From positions 62,001 to 126,000 of the forward strand of contig DUNU01000014.1 in the NCBI GenBank assembly GCA_012839185.1: a stretch of DNA of 64,000 nucleotides. Direction: 5' to 3'. The position numbers and the translations under genes are program-made. How positions within the stretch are numbered: position 1 is the first letter of the stretch; the number at the start of each line of letters is the position of its first letter. Below the pieces are notes generated by a model. That model searched no databases, was not told the DNA's origin, and worked only from the letters and a program-made list of their open reading frames with translations. Shown one piece after another: positions 26,076 to 34,950 of the stretch. Origin of the DNA: Clostridiales bacterium. Its GTDB lineage: Bacteria; Bacillota; Clostridia; Oscillospirales; Acutalibacteraceae.

Positions 26076-26972
26076 ATGAAAAAATCAATAGTAGTTTTAA
26101 TGGCTTTGGTTATTGCTGTCGCTTGTGTGCTTACGGCTTGCGGTCCTAAGGTTGATCCCGATGTTGCCGATGTATCGACAACCGACGAAGGTGGCACAAC
26201 CAGAGTTGAAGTTGAGTTTATTGAGACTTCTCCATATGTTAACGTAACCGATGCGAGCGGTAATGCTGTTACCGTTGTTATTGACGGCGACGTTTATTAT
26301 CAGCAGATTCTTCGTGAGCAGGCAGGTAATGTAAATGCTCCCACCGAAGTGATAAAGATTGCCGATAACCTTTCTGTCGGTCAGGATGCTGCCGTTGAAC
26401 AGATTAAGTATTTCCTCGGTGCTCTTGCAAGTAAAGCATTTGCCCTTGAAGGCTCAATGGAAAGCGATGGAGAACTTCTTCCGATTGACTTTGCCATTTG
26501 CGGTGACAATGCAAGTATGAAGACATCCATGGACAATATTACTCTTAAGATTCTCCTCTTTGATGGTGAGACATATCTTGTTTCTGATGAAGAAAAGACA
26601 TATATGGCACTTGGTAAAGCTGTTCGTAAAATGCTCGGCATTGAAGATATGGATTTATCTGAAATGATGGCTTCTTTCGGTGATGTTGATATTGATTATG
26701 ATACAGTTTCAACATACACGGAAGTCGTTGACGGCACAATGTATGACGTTCTTAATTATCCCTCTGATGACGCTCCCAACACAGGTACAAGATTCTATCT
26801 TGCAAACGGCGAACTTGTCAAGATGGTAACTTATGCTGCAGGCGGAGACACATCTGCTCTTGTTGTAAACAAGCTCACTGCAAACATTACTAATAATGAC
26901 CTTGCAATTCCGGAAACTTATGAAAAAATCGGTTATATTGAATTCCTAAGTTCCCTTATGAAAGCTGAGTAA
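26076..26972 (+). CDS. Lipoprotein of unknown function
   Basis: 298 residues; ATG 26076 after GAAAGGAAAC. Lipoprotein signal with lipobox VLTAC (Cys22). The mature part is acidic and rich in Val/Asp, with beta-strand-like stretches (NASMKTSMDNITLKILLFDG, ETYLVSDEEKTYMALG), reminiscent of LolA/LppX-like outer-surface folds but no family is recognised with confidence. Its stop TAA shares one base with the SDR start (TAATG), so it is translationally coupled to a cytoplasmic reductase, an unexplained partnership. Confidence 0.75.
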   Translation: MKKSIVVLMALVIAVACVLTACGPKVDPDVADVSTTDEGGTTRVEVEFIETSPYVNVTDASGNAVTVVIDGDVYYQQILREQAGNVNAPTEVIKIADNLSVGQDAAVEQIKYFLGALASKAFALEGSMESDGELLPIDFAICGDNASMKTSMDNITLKILLFDGETYLVSDEEKTYMALGKAVRKMLGIEDMDLSEMMASFGDVDIDYDTVSTYTEVVDGTMYDVLNYPSDDAPNTGTRFYLANGELVKMVTYAAGGDTSALVVNKLTANITNNDLAIPETYEKIGYIEFLSSLMKAE

Positions 26973-27703
26973 TGAAAAAAATCGCATTGATTACGGGTGC
27001 TTGCGGAGGTATCGGTCTGGCGACAGTCAAAAGATTGTGTGCTGACGGATATTCCGTAATGCTCGGTTATAACAGTGCAAAAGACAGAGCTTCGCAAATT
27101 CTTGCGGAGCTTGTCTTAAATTATGACGTGGATACTGTTCATATTGATGTTTCGGACAGCGAAAGCGTCCATATTGCAGTTAATCGGACTGTTGAAAGAT
27201 TCGGAAGAATTGATTTGCTTGTGAATAATGCAGGTTTGTCGTATTCGGGACTTTTGATGGATATGTCCGATGAAGACTGGGCAAGAGTTTTGGACGTAAA
27301 TCTGACCGGAGTTTTTTATTGCTCCCGTGCGGTTCTTCCCGCAATGCTCAAAAATCACAGCGGAAAAATTATAAATATTTCATCAATGTGGGGACAGACG
27401 GGTGCGGCACTTGAAGTTGCATATTCTGCAGCAAAAGCAGGCGTTATCGGCTTAACTAAGGCACTTGCCAAGGAGATGTCGCATGGTGGAATTACCGTAA
27501 ATGCTATTGCCTGCGGTGCGATTGATACTCCGATGCTTTCTTGCTATTCGGATGAAGAAATTAAAGAGTTTAAAGATGAAATTCCACTCGGTCGCCTTGG
27601 ATATCCCGATGAAATTGCCGCCGCAGTTTCTTATCTCGCAAGCAAAGAAGCCGACTATATTACGGGACAGGTATTATCAGTTAACGGAGGAATGGTTATA
27701 TGA
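26972..27703 (+). CDS. SDR-family oxidoreductase, FabG-like
   Basis: 243 residues. Rossmann signature TGACGGIG at 8-15, NNAG at 85-88, catalytic Ser137/138, Tyr151 and Lys155 (YSAAK), and the C-terminal [14 protein letters not shown] typical of 3-oxoacyl-ACP reductases. Could be a FabG paralogue or a sugar/polyol dehydrogenase; being coupled by ATGA to ribulose-phosphate epimerase suggests a sugar-related role, but fatty acid synthesis cannot be excluded since no other fab gene is near. Confidence 0.88.
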   Translation: MKKIALITGACGGIGLATVKRLCADGYSVMLGYNSAKDRASQILAELVLNYDVDTVHIDVSDSESVHIAVNRTVERFGRIDLLVNNAGLSYSGLLMDMSDEDWARVLDVNLTGVFYCSRAVLPAMLKNHSGKIINISSMWGQTGAALEVAYSAAKAGVIGLTKALAKEMSHGGITVNAIACGAIDTPMLSCYSDEEIKEFKDEIPLGRLGYPDEIAAAVSYLASKEADYITGQVLSVNGGMVI

Positions 27704-28335
27704 ATATTATCTCACCATCAATTTTGGCAGGTGATTTTGCAAATTTGGGTGATACCGTAAAACGCCTTGACAATGCAAATGCAGATTGGATTCATATTGA
27801 TGTAATGGACGGACAATTTGTGCCGAATATTACCATCGGTATGCCTGTAATTGATGCTATTCGTCCCTATACCGACAAGGTGTTTGATGTTCATTTGATG
27901 ATTGATGAGCCTGTCAGATATGTCGAAGAATTTGCGAAATCTGCCGATATTATTACTTTCCAGATTGAAGCGGCAAAAGATGTGAAAGCTACCATTGAAG
28001 CTATCAGAAAATGCGGCAAAAAAGTCGGGATTTCCGTTGACAGAGATACTCCCGTCGAAGTTCTTTTTGATTATGTAAATGATGTGGATATGTTTTTGGT
28101 TATGACCGTAAAGGCAGGTTTCGGCGGTCAGAAATTTGCTCCCGAAGCAGTTGAAAAAATCAGAAAACTTCGCAAAATTTGTCCTAAAAATACGATAATT
28201 CAAGTTGACGGCGGTATTGATACGGATACGTTGAAAATATGCAAAGAAGCTGGTGCAAACTGTTTTGTTGCCGGTTCTGCCATATTCAAAGCTGATGATA
28301 TGAAAACTAAAATTTCGGAGCTTCAGAATATATGA
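27700..28335 (+). CDS. rpe: Ribulose-phosphate 3-epimerase
   Basis: 211 residues of a TIM barrel with the family markers SPSILAGDFANLG at the N-terminus, HIDVMDGQFVPN (metal-binding His/Asp), HLMID, VKAGFGGQKF and QVDGGID. Interconverts ribulose-5-phosphate and xylulose-5-phosphate in the pentose phosphate pathway. In many Firmicutes rpe follows rsgA and prkC; here it follows an SDR gene with a 4-bp overlap and precedes a small membrane protein with another. Confidence 0.95.
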   Translation: MNIISPSILAGDFANLGDTVKRLDNANADWIHIDVMDGQFVPNITIGMPVIDAIRPYTDKVFDVHLMIDEPVRYVEEFAKSADIITFQIEAAKDVKATIEAIRKCGKKVGISVDRDTPVEVLFDYVNDVDMFLVMTVKAGFGGQKFAPEAVEKIRKLRKICPKNTIIQVDGGIDTDTLKICKEAGANCFVAGSAIFKADDMKTKISELQNI

Positions 28336-28610
28336 AAGAGAAGAAAAATACTCCCACAACCGCCAGAGGATATACTGACTTTGACGAGAATTATATTGAG
28401 GCACAAAGCGGAGAGAGCAGACCCTTAGTTTCACCAAAACCGTCGGAAATGACAAGAAAAAATAAGCTGATTATCGTAATAATTTGTTTTGTTTTGTTCT
28501 GTTTGGCGTTTATCGGAACAAGTGTTGCAATAAAGATTTCAAAACTTCCGCCTGAGATGCCGCGTGTAATTGAGGAATATGAAGGCACAACTGCATATAT
28601 AATGCAATAA
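28332..28610 (+). CDS. Small single-pass membrane protein, unknown
   Basis: 92 residues, ATGA overlap with rpe. Polar N-terminus of about 43 residues, one hydrophobic helix at about 46-68 (LIIVIICFVLFCLAFIGTSV) and a short acidic tail, giving an inside-out orientation with a basic stop (RKNK) before the helix. No family recognised. Last gene before the rimP promoter. Confidence 0.65.
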   Translation: MKEKKNTPTTARGYTDFDENYIEAQSGESRPLVSPKPSEMTRKNKLIIVIICFVLFCLAFIGTSVAIKISKLPPEMPRVIEEYEGTTAYIMQ

Positions 28611-28676
28611 AATGTTCAAAAATATGTCAGTATTTTGTTGAAATAGCGGAAAATTAAAAAATATTGAAAAAAATAC

Positions 28677-28705
28677 TTGCAAACACACACTTTTTGCTAT
28701 ATAAT
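28677..28705 (+). promoter_or_regulatory. Promoter of the rimP-nusA-infB operon
   Basis: TTGCAA (28677-28682), 17-bp spacer, TATAAT (28700-28705). It predicts a transcript start near 28712 and a leader of about 60 nt. Confidence 0.8.
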
Positions 28706-28722
28706 TAAATAGTTGAAAAATT

Positions 28723-28757
28723 AGGGAGGTTGATTCAGAAAGTCAGCGCTCCCTTTT
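28723..28757 (+). promoter_or_regulatory. Leader hairpin before rimP, possible attenuator
   Basis: AGGGAG (28723-28728) pairs with CTCCCT (28749-28754). An inner TGA/TCA pairing is possible, and TTTT follows. It sits about 11 nt after the predicted transcript start and 17 nt before rimP. Structure is seen; the regulatory role is inferred. Confidence 0.5.
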
Positions 28758-28774
28758 CATTGGTAGGAGAATGC

Positions 28775-29242
28775 ATGTCGAAAAATGTGATTGAAGCAGT
28801 ATGGGAAATTGCCGAACCCATTTGTAAAGATTTAGGCTTGGTATTATGGGATATCCGTTTTCTGAAAGAAGGTCCCGACTGGAAACTTCGGCTGATTATT
28901 GACAGAGAAGAAGGCTATGTTGACATAAACGATTGCGTTGAGCTTTCCCGTGCCATGGATAAGCCGCTTGATGAACTTGATCCGATTGAACAGAGTTATT
29001 CATTGCAGGTGCAAAGTCCCGGTATTGAGCGAGAGCTTGTTAGAGATTGGCATATTGAAAAATATATTGAAAAACCCGTCATATTAAAATCACATAAGGC
29101 GGTCGGCGGGAGAAAAGAGTTCAAGGGAATATTAAAATCCTGCGACAAAGAAAAAATTGTTATTGCTATCGAAGGCGAAACAAAAGATTTTGACAGAAAA
29201 ACCATTTACAGAATTGCCGCCGACGATTTTGAAGGAATATAA
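28775..29242 (+). CDS. rimP: Ribosome maturation factor RimP
   Basis: 155 residues; ATG 28775 is 5 nt after TAGGAGA, a nearby ATG at 28771 being out of frame. N-terminal alpha/beta domain with WDIRFLKEGPDWKLRLIIDR and VDINDCVELSRAMDKPLDE, then the SH3-like C-terminal part with VQSPGIERELVRDWHIEKY. It assists 30S subunit assembly. First gene of the conserved Firmicutes cluster. Confidence 0.96.
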   Translation: MSKNVIEAVWEIAEPICKDLGLVLWDIRFLKEGPDWKLRLIIDREEGYVDINDCVELSRAMDKPLDELDPIEQSYSLQVQSPGIERELVRDWHIEKYIEKPVILKSHKAVGGRKEFKGILKSCDKEKIVIAIEGETKDFDRKTIYRIAADDFEGI

Positions 29243-29252
29243 GGAGAGAAAA

Positions 29253-30626
29253 ATGGCAGCCAGAAAAACAAAAAAGAAAAAGGTTGAAGAAAATCCGATA
29301 AGAGAACTTTGTACGGTAGCCCGTGAAATTGCAAAAGTTGAGAGTATTGACGAAGCAGATGTTTTAGATGCTATTGAGCGTGCTGTTGTTACATCGCTTA
29401 AACAAGATTATCATATCGGTAAAAAGGTTGATGTTACCACAGTTCTTAACTGTAAAATTGATCCTGAAGCCGAAACAATGGATATTATTCTTCGCAAGAA
29501 GGTTGTTGATGAGTTCTTTGACCATAAAAAGCATATACTTTTAAATCGGGCAGTTTTCTATGCTCCCAATGCTCAGGTTGGAGATATGGTACTGGTTCCG
29601 GAAGATCCGAGCAACTATGTTGATAATAACCCCGGCGATCCTGAAAATCCCTATGACCCCGCGGTTTTATACAGCTTTGAACCGCTTGATCCCGAAGATG
29701 CTTTCTATCCCTATTGTGAAAAGAAAGTTGTGGAAGAAGCATATACACCGGATCTTACGATGCTTCCTGATGAAGCTCGTCAGGTTAAACCCGACGCTCA
29801 AATCGGTGATGTAATTGAAATGTATCTTGATTCATCGGATTACAGTTTCTATAAGGTAGCTCATAAGTGCAGACAGATTATGGCACAGAATATAAAAGAA
29901 CTACGTGTGGCTGCCAATATGAAAAAGTTTGACAATCAGGCCGGCACAATTAAGACCGGCATTGTTACCGAAATTAGTCAGCAGAATACTGTTGTGTTAT
30001 CAATCGAAGGAGTTTCCGCTTATCTGACAACTCACAATCAGATTCCCGGAGATATTTACAAGATTGGCGACCATGTCAAAGTTTATAACGGTAATCCCAC
30101 AGTCAGCGGAACAGGTGAAATCAGACTGGAAATTACTCGCAGTCATAAAGATTTTGTTAAGGCTTTATTTGAAAATGAAGTTCCTGAAATAGCAGAAAAA
30201 ATTGTTGAAATCAAGGCTATTTCCCGTGACGCAGGTTCCCGTACAAAAATGGCTGTACATTCCGACAAGGTTGATCCCATCGGTGCTTGTATCGGAGAAA
30301 ACTCCTCAAGAATAAATTCCGTTATAAAGACAATCGGCGGTATTGAAAAGATTGATATTGTCAAGTACAGTGATGATAAAGCGGAATTTGTCAAATCGGC
30401 TTTATCTCCCGCTCATCCTCTTGTCGTATTTGCCGATCCCATTGAAGAAGGCAAGTATATTGCGGTTATGGAACATGACAAAGTATCTCTTGCTATCGGC
30501 AAACACGGTCAGAATGCCAAGCTTGCCGCACAGCTTACCGACACCAAAATTGAAGTATGGGATTTGGCAGATCATCCCGGAGTTTTAGAAGATATTCCTG
30601 TTTCTTCAAAAGAGGGTAAGGACTGA
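29253..30626 (+). CDS. nusA: Transcription termination/antitermination protein NusA
   Basis: 457 residues; ATG 29253 after AAGGAGA. Basic start (AARKTKKKK), N-terminal RNA-polymerase-binding domain, then an extended acidic/proline segment around 100-170 (VPEDPSNYVDNNPGDPENPY) longer than in Bacillus. S1 domain (GIVTEISQQNTVVLSIEGV), KH1 (GSRTKMAVHSDKVDPIGACI) and KH2 (AIGKHGQNAKLAAQLTDTKI) follow. It controls pausing and termination and, by precedent, can feed back on its own operon. Confidence 0.95.
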   Translation: MAARKTKKKKVEENPIRELCTVAREIAKVESIDEADVLDAIERAVVTSLKQDYHIGKKVDVTTVLNCKIDPEAETMDIILRKKVVDEFFDHKKHILLNRAVFYAPNAQVGDMVLVPEDPSNYVDNNPGDPENPYDPAVLYSFEPLDPEDAFYPYCEKKVVEEAYTPDLTMLPDEARQVKPDAQIGDVIEMYLDSSDYSFYKVAHKCRQIMAQNIKELRVAANMKKFDNQAGTIKTGIVTEISQQNTVVLSIEGVSAYLTTHNQIPGDIYKIGDHVKVYNGNPTVSGTGEIRLEITRSHKDFVKALFENEVPEIAEKIVEIKAISRDAGSRTKMAVHSDKVDPIGACIGENSSRINSVIKTIGGIEKIDIVKYSDDKAEFVKSALSPAHPLVVFADPIEEGKYIAVMEHDKVSLAIGKHGQNAKLAAQLTDTKIEVWDLADHPGVLEDIPVSSKEGKD

Positions 30627-30628
30627 AA

Positions 30629-30898
30629 ATGAAAAATAAAAAAATACCGATACGCAGATGCATGGGTTGCAACGAACCGAAACCTAAGAAAGAGCTTATT
30701 CGCATAGTCAGAACTCCCGAAGGTGAGATAAAACTGGATCGTACTGGCAAAATGAATGGGCGTGGGGCATATGTTTGCGATGACCTCGAATGTCTGAAAA
30801 AGGCAAGAAAAAACGGACGTATCGGGAAAAGTCTCGAATGTGTCATAGCAGAAGATATTTATGATGCACTCGAAGAAAGTATAACATCGGATGAATGA
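30629..30898 (+). CDS. rnpM: YlxR-family protein (RNase P modulator RnpM)
   Basis: 89 residues with the family signature PIRRCMGCNEPKPKKELIRI at the start and GRGAYVCDDLECLKKA. Small RNA-binding protein reported to modulate RNase P in Bacillus. It begins 2 bp after nusA and overlaps the next gene by 8 bp. Confidence 0.93.
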   Translation: MKNKKIPIRRCMGCNEPKPKKELIRIVRTPEGEIKLDRTGKMNGRGAYVCDDLECLKKARKNGRIGKSLECVIAEDIYDALEESITSDE

Positions 30899-31187
30899 TC
30901 TTAACATGCTTGGCTTGTGTCGCAGGGCGGGGAAATTAAGTCCCGGACACGATGCCGTCAAAATGTCGATAAGAAGCGGACGTGCGAAATTAATATTGAT
31001 TACAAGCGACGCATCCGACAGACTAAAAAAAGAAATATCCAATCTTGCAGGAGATATAAAAATAATTTTCTTGCAGGAGAATATCGAAGAATTATCCCTT
31101 TTTATCGGAAGAAAGGCAGCCGTGCTTTCTGTTGATGATGAAAACTTTGCTAAAGGGATAATATCCAGATTAAATCAGGAGGAATGA
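30891..31187 (+). CDS. L7Ae-like ribosomal/K-turn protein YlxQ
   Basis: 98 residues, LGLCRRAGKLSPGHDAV and LILITSDASD, typical of the L7Ae/L30e/YlxQ family that binds kink-turn RNAs. It overlaps rnpM by 8 bp and precedes infB. Confidence 0.92.
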   Translation: MNDLNMLGLCRRAGKLSPGHDAVKMSIRSGRAKLILITSDASDRLKKEISNLAGDIKIIFLQENIEELSLFIGRKAAVLSVDDENFAKGIISRLNQEE

Positions 31188-31189
31188 AT

Positions 31190-33688
31190 ATGGCAATCAG
31201 GATTTCACAAATAGCCAAGGATTTCGACCTTAAAAATGCTCAGGTTATCTCTATTGTTGAAGAAGCTTTGGAGATTAAGAAAACAGCATCACAGTCACTT
31301 AATGTTGCTGAAACTGATGTTTTGTTTGATGTTCTCATTCAAAACCTGAGCACAAATGACAGTGATGCATATTTTTCTATGGAAAAACCGGAAATGCCTG
31401 TTGAAGAAACAGTCAAGCCCGAAATTGCAGAAGAAAAACCTGAAACTAAGGAAGAAAAAGCAGAGGCAAAGCCTGCTCAAAAACAGAAAAAAGCTCCCGC
31501 AAAAGAGGAGACAAAGACAGAAAAGCAACCTGAAAAGAAGGTAAAGAAAGAAACTGCAAAACCAGAGAAAAAGCAGACTGAAAAGAAGACTGAACCTCAG
31601 AAACAGGTTGATCCCAAGTTCGCTGAAAGATTTGCTCAGAAGGCAAAGGAAAAGCAGGAGCAACAGAGGAAACAAAAGGGTAAGACTGCTCCGCAGCCGA
31701 AACACGAGCGTGAAACCGTAACCGTTTCAACTCGTGATGAAGGCAATATCGAGCTTGACAAGTACAACACAAGATATGAGGATATTGCTCCCGCATCAAA
31801 GATGATGAAGGACAATCAATCTTCAAAGCAGAAAATAAAGCAAAGACCACAGCAGAGAAGAATCGGAACCCGTTCACAAAGGCGTGAAACTGAAGAAGAG
31901 AGGTTGAAGCGTATCGCAGCAGAACGTAAAAAGCAGACTATCAAGGTTGTTATCGGTGAAGAAATTTCTATTACCGATTTGGCTGTTCAGCTTAAAGTCC
32001 CTGCAAAGGAAGTCGTAACAAAACTCTTCAAACTCGGTGTTATGGCAAATGTCAATGCTGTTATCGACTTTGATACTGCCGCCATTGTTTCCGAAGAATT
32101 TGACGCAGTAGTCGAAAAGGAAGTTGTTGTAACAATCGAGGACAGAATCATCAACTTAACTGAAGATAAGGATGAAGATCTGGTTAAGAGAAGTCCTGTT
32201 GTTGTTATCATGGGACACGTCGACCACGGTAAAACATCTCTTCTTGATGCACTTCGTCATTCAAGTGTTACATCAACCGAAAGTGGTGGTATTACACAGC
32301 ATATCGGTGCGTATCGTGTAAATCTTGAAGGTCAGGATATTACTTTCCTTGATACTCCCGGTCACGCTGCGTTTACAGCAATGCGTGCAAGAGGTGCCAT
32401 GGCAACTGACATAGCTATCCTTGTGGTAGCCGCCGATGACGGCATTATGCCGCAGACAATCGAAGCAATTAACCACGCAAAAGCTGCAGGTGTTTCTATT
32501 ATTGTTGCTATCAACAAGATGGATAAGCCGGAAGCAAATCCCGACAGAATTATGCAACAGCTTACCGAATATGAACTTGTTCCTGAAGAGTGGGGCGGAG
32601 ATACCATCTGTGTTCCCGTTTCTGCAAAGACAGGAATGAACCTTGATACTCTCCTTGAAAGCGTGCTTTTGGTTGCAGAAATGCTTGAACTTAAAGCAAA
32701 TCCGGATCGTGAAGCTCGCGGTGTTGTCATTGAAGCACGTCTTGATAAGGGGAAAGGTCCCATTGCTACATTACTTGTTCAAAATGGTACTCTTCGTACA
32801 GGTGATACTATCGTCGCAGGTACGGCGGTAGGTCGTGTCCGTACAATGGTAAACGATAAGGGTAAACGTGTCAAAGAGGCAGGTCCCTCCGTTCCTGTTG
32901 AGATAACAGGTCTTGCAGAAACACCCAAGGCAGGAGATAATTTTGACGTAGTTTCTGATGAAAGACTTGCCCGTGAACTCGTTGAACAGAGAAAAGAAGA
33001 AGAAAAAGAAGCTGAGTTTAATTCACTTAATCGAGTTACTCTTGATACTCTTTTCTCTACTCTTGAACAAGGTCAGGTTAAGGATCTCAACTTAATTGTT
33101 AAGGCTGACGTTCAGGGGTCGGTTGAAGCTCTTAAACAGAATCTTGAAAAACTTTCCAACGATGAAGTTCGTGTCCGTGTTATTCACGGTGGTGTCGGTC
33201 CTATAAATGAATCAGACGTTATGCTTGCCGGCACAAGCGATGCCATAATCATCGGTTTCCATGTTCGTCCCGAGCCTGCCGCACAGGCAAACGCAGAACG
33301 TGATAATATAGAACTTCGTATGTATATGGTTATTTATGACTGTATCGAAGACATTGAAGCTGCTATTAAGGGTATGCTTGCTCCCAAATTTCATGAAGTT
33401 GAACTTGGTCGCGTTGAAGTTCGTCAAGTATTCAAACTTTCTTCCGCAGGTATTATCGCCGGTTCTCATGTCCAGAGCGGCAAGGTTGAGCGTAATGCAC
33501 GTGTCCGTGTTGTTCGTGACGGTATCGTCTATGCCGATGAAGAAATTGCATCACTTAAACGTAACAAAGACGACGTAAAAGAAGTTGCAGCCGGATATGA
33601 ATGTGGTATCGGTCTCCTTAAATACGGCGACATCAAAGAGGGAGACATCTTTGAAGTATATCGTGTAGAAGAAGTCAAAGAAGGTTAA
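31190..33688 (+). CDS. infB: Translation initiation factor IF-2
   Basis: 832 residues. ATG 31190 is chosen over 31184 because the AGGAGG is 7 nt before it and only 1 nt before the earlier ATG. Short N-terminal IF2_N helix ([11 protein letters not shown]), a long Lys/Glu-rich linker to about 250, a second IF2_N-like domain, then the G domain with GHVDHGKT at 342-349, DTPGH and NKMD, and the C-terminal initiator-tRNA domains. It is followed by a terminator; rbfA, which often comes next, is absent here. Confidence 0.97.
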   Translation: MAIRISQIAKDFDLKNAQVISIVEEALEIKKTASQSLNVAETDVLFDVLIQNLSTNDSDAYFSMEKPEMPVEETVKPEIAEEKPETKEEKAEAKPAQKQKKAPAKEETKTEKQPEKKVKKETAKPEKKQTEKKTEPQKQVDPKFAERFAQKAKEKQEQQRKQKGKTAPQPKHERETVTVSTRDEGNIELDKYNTRYEDIAPASKMMKDNQSSKQKIKQRPQQRRIGTRSQRRETEEERLKRIAAERKKQTIKVVIGEEISITDLAVQLKVPAKEVVTKLFKLGVMANVNAVIDFDTAAIVSEEFDAVVEKEVVVTIEDRIINLTEDKDEDLVKRSPVVVIMGHVDHGKTSLLDALRHSSVTSTESGGITQHIGAYRVNLEGQDITFLDTPGHAAFTAMRARGAMATDIAILVVAADDGIMPQTIEAINHAKAAGVSIIVAINKMDKPEANPDRIMQQLTEYELVPEEWGGDTICVPVSAKTGMNLDTLLESVLLVAEMLELKANPDREARGVVIEARLDKGKGPIATLLVQNGTLRTGDTIVAGTAVGRVRTMVNDKGKRVKEAGPSVPVEITGLAETPKAGDNFDVVSDERLARELVEQRKEEEKEAEFNSLNRVTLDTLFSTLEQGQVKDLNLIVKADVQGSVEALKQNLEKLSNDEVRVRVIHGGVGPINESDVMLAGTSDAIIIGFHVRPEPAAQANAERDNIELRMYMVIYDCIEDIEAAIKGMLAPKFHEVELGRVEVRQVFKLSSAGIIAGSHVQSGKVERNARVRVVRDGIVYADEEIASLKRNKDDVKEVAAGYECGIGLLKYGDIKEGDIFEVYRVEEVKEG

Positions 33689-33695
33689 TTTCAGA

Positions 33696-33717
33696 AGGCG
33701 GGGAAAACCCGCTTTTC
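33696..33717 (+). terminator. Terminator after infB
   Basis: GCGGG/CCCGC stem (33698-33702 with 33708-33712), loop GAAAA, followed by TTTT. Moderately strong; some read-through into the AlaX-like gene is likely, since no clear promoter was seen for it. Confidence 0.7.
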
Positions 33718-33746
33718 TAAATATTCAATAGGATTTGGAGATAAAT

Positions 33747-34886
33747 ATGACAAAGAAACTCTATTATGACAATGCGTATATCTTTGATTTTACGGCTAGC
33801 GTAACCAAATGTATAGATTGCGAAAATAAATATAAAATCTACCTTGATGAATCTGTGTTTTTCCCGGAAGGCGGAGGACAAAACGGAGACAGAGGTTGGA
33901 TAAATGATATTCCCGTTCTGGATACTCAGGAAGATGGGGATGATATATATGTTATCACTGAGAAATGTATTGAAGTCGGTACGAAAGTTGACTGCAAAAT
34001 TGACAGGGAATTTCGCATGGAAAATATGATCAAACATTCCGGTGAGCATATATTTTCAGGTTTTTGTTGTAATACATTCGATTGCAATAATGTCGGTTTT
34101 CATATGGGAACAGATGGAGTTGGGGTTGATTTTGACAAACAATTGACCGCAGAGGATATTGCTAAAATCGAAGATATGACCAACGACAAAATTCGTGAGA
34201 ATATTGATATTGTCTGTCTTTTTCCGTCAAAAGATGAAGCTGAAAATATTGATTTTCGCAGCAAAAAAGAGGTTGACGGCGATATTCGTTTAGTTAAAAT
34301 TGAAGGTGCTGACTTGTGTGCTTGTTGTGGTACTCATGTCAAGAAAACAGGAGAAATCGGTATTGTAAAATGCGTTTCTTTTGAAAACTATAAGGGCGGC
34401 ACCCGCTTGCTTTTAAAGATTGGTGCCGATGCCGTTGTTGATTATCGTAATCGTAATGACGAGCTTCTCAAATTATGTGCCATGTTTTCCGCAAAACCCG
34501 ATACTGCTGTTCAAAATGCCGAGATTTTTATGAATAAATCTGAAGGGATGAAGATGGAAATTGCCGCACTGAAAAAAGAATTGTATGAACTGAGAGCCGA
34601 GAAGGTTGATGTCAAAAACGGGCTTGGCTATGCGGTTTGTGAAGTGATGCCTCCTGCGGATATTATGTCATATTGCGATGCAATAAGAAAAATACACGGC
34701 AATGCTCTTGTCATTGCCGGTAACGATGAATCGGGATATAAGTTTGCATTGTGTGGGGATAATATCGATGGTGTATTTGCCGAAATGAAAGAAGAACTAA
34801 ATGCACGGGGCGGTGGAAGAAACGGTTCAATGCAAGGTCAACTTGTTACCTCTCAATCGCAAATATCAGCCTTTATTGAGAAATAA
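33747..34886 (+). CDS. AlaX-like alanyl-tRNA editing protein with C-terminal DHHA1 domain
   Basis: 379 residues; ATG 33747 is 6 nt after GGAG (an in-frame TTG at 33735 overlaps that site). The N-terminal editing core has FFPEGGGQNGDRGWI, zinc motif HSGEH (HxxxH) and the distal CACCGTH (CxxxH). A coiled segment at about 255-290 (KKELYELRAEK) leads to a DHHA1-like tail ending GGGGRNGSMQGQ-like residues (ARGGGRNGS). No aminoacylation domain. It hydrolyses Ser- or Gly-mischarged tRNA-Ala in trans. The C-terminal half distinguishes it from minimal AlaX. Confidence 0.88.
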   Translation: MTKKLYYDNAYIFDFTASVTKCIDCENKYKIYLDESVFFPEGGGQNGDRGWINDIPVLDTQEDGDDIYVITEKCIEVGTKVDCKIDREFRMENMIKHSGEHIFSGFCCNTFDCNNVGFHMGTDGVGVDFDKQLTAEDIAKIEDMTNDKIRENIDIVCLFPSKDEAENIDFRSKKEVDGDIRLVKIEGADLCACCGTHVKKTGEIGIVKCVSFENYKGGTRLLLKIGADAVVDYRNRNDELLKLCAMFSAKPDTAVQNAEIFMNKSEGMKMEIAALKKELYELRAEKVDVKNGLGYAVCEVMPPADIMSYCDAIRKIHGNALVIAGNDESGYKFALCGDNIDGVFAEMKEELNARGGGRNGSMQGQLVTSQSQISAFIEK

Positions 34887-34913
34887 TCTTTTGTAAGACT
34901 TTTTTATAAAACG

Positions 34914-34950
34914 AAAAGACCTCACCGGATTCCGATGAGGTCTTATTTTT
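34914..34950. terminator. Bidirectional terminator between convergent genes
   Basis: AAGACCTCA (34916-34924) pairs with TGAGGTCTT (34936-34944), extended by CGG/CCG inside, and is followed by ATTTTT on the plus strand. Confidence 0.85.
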
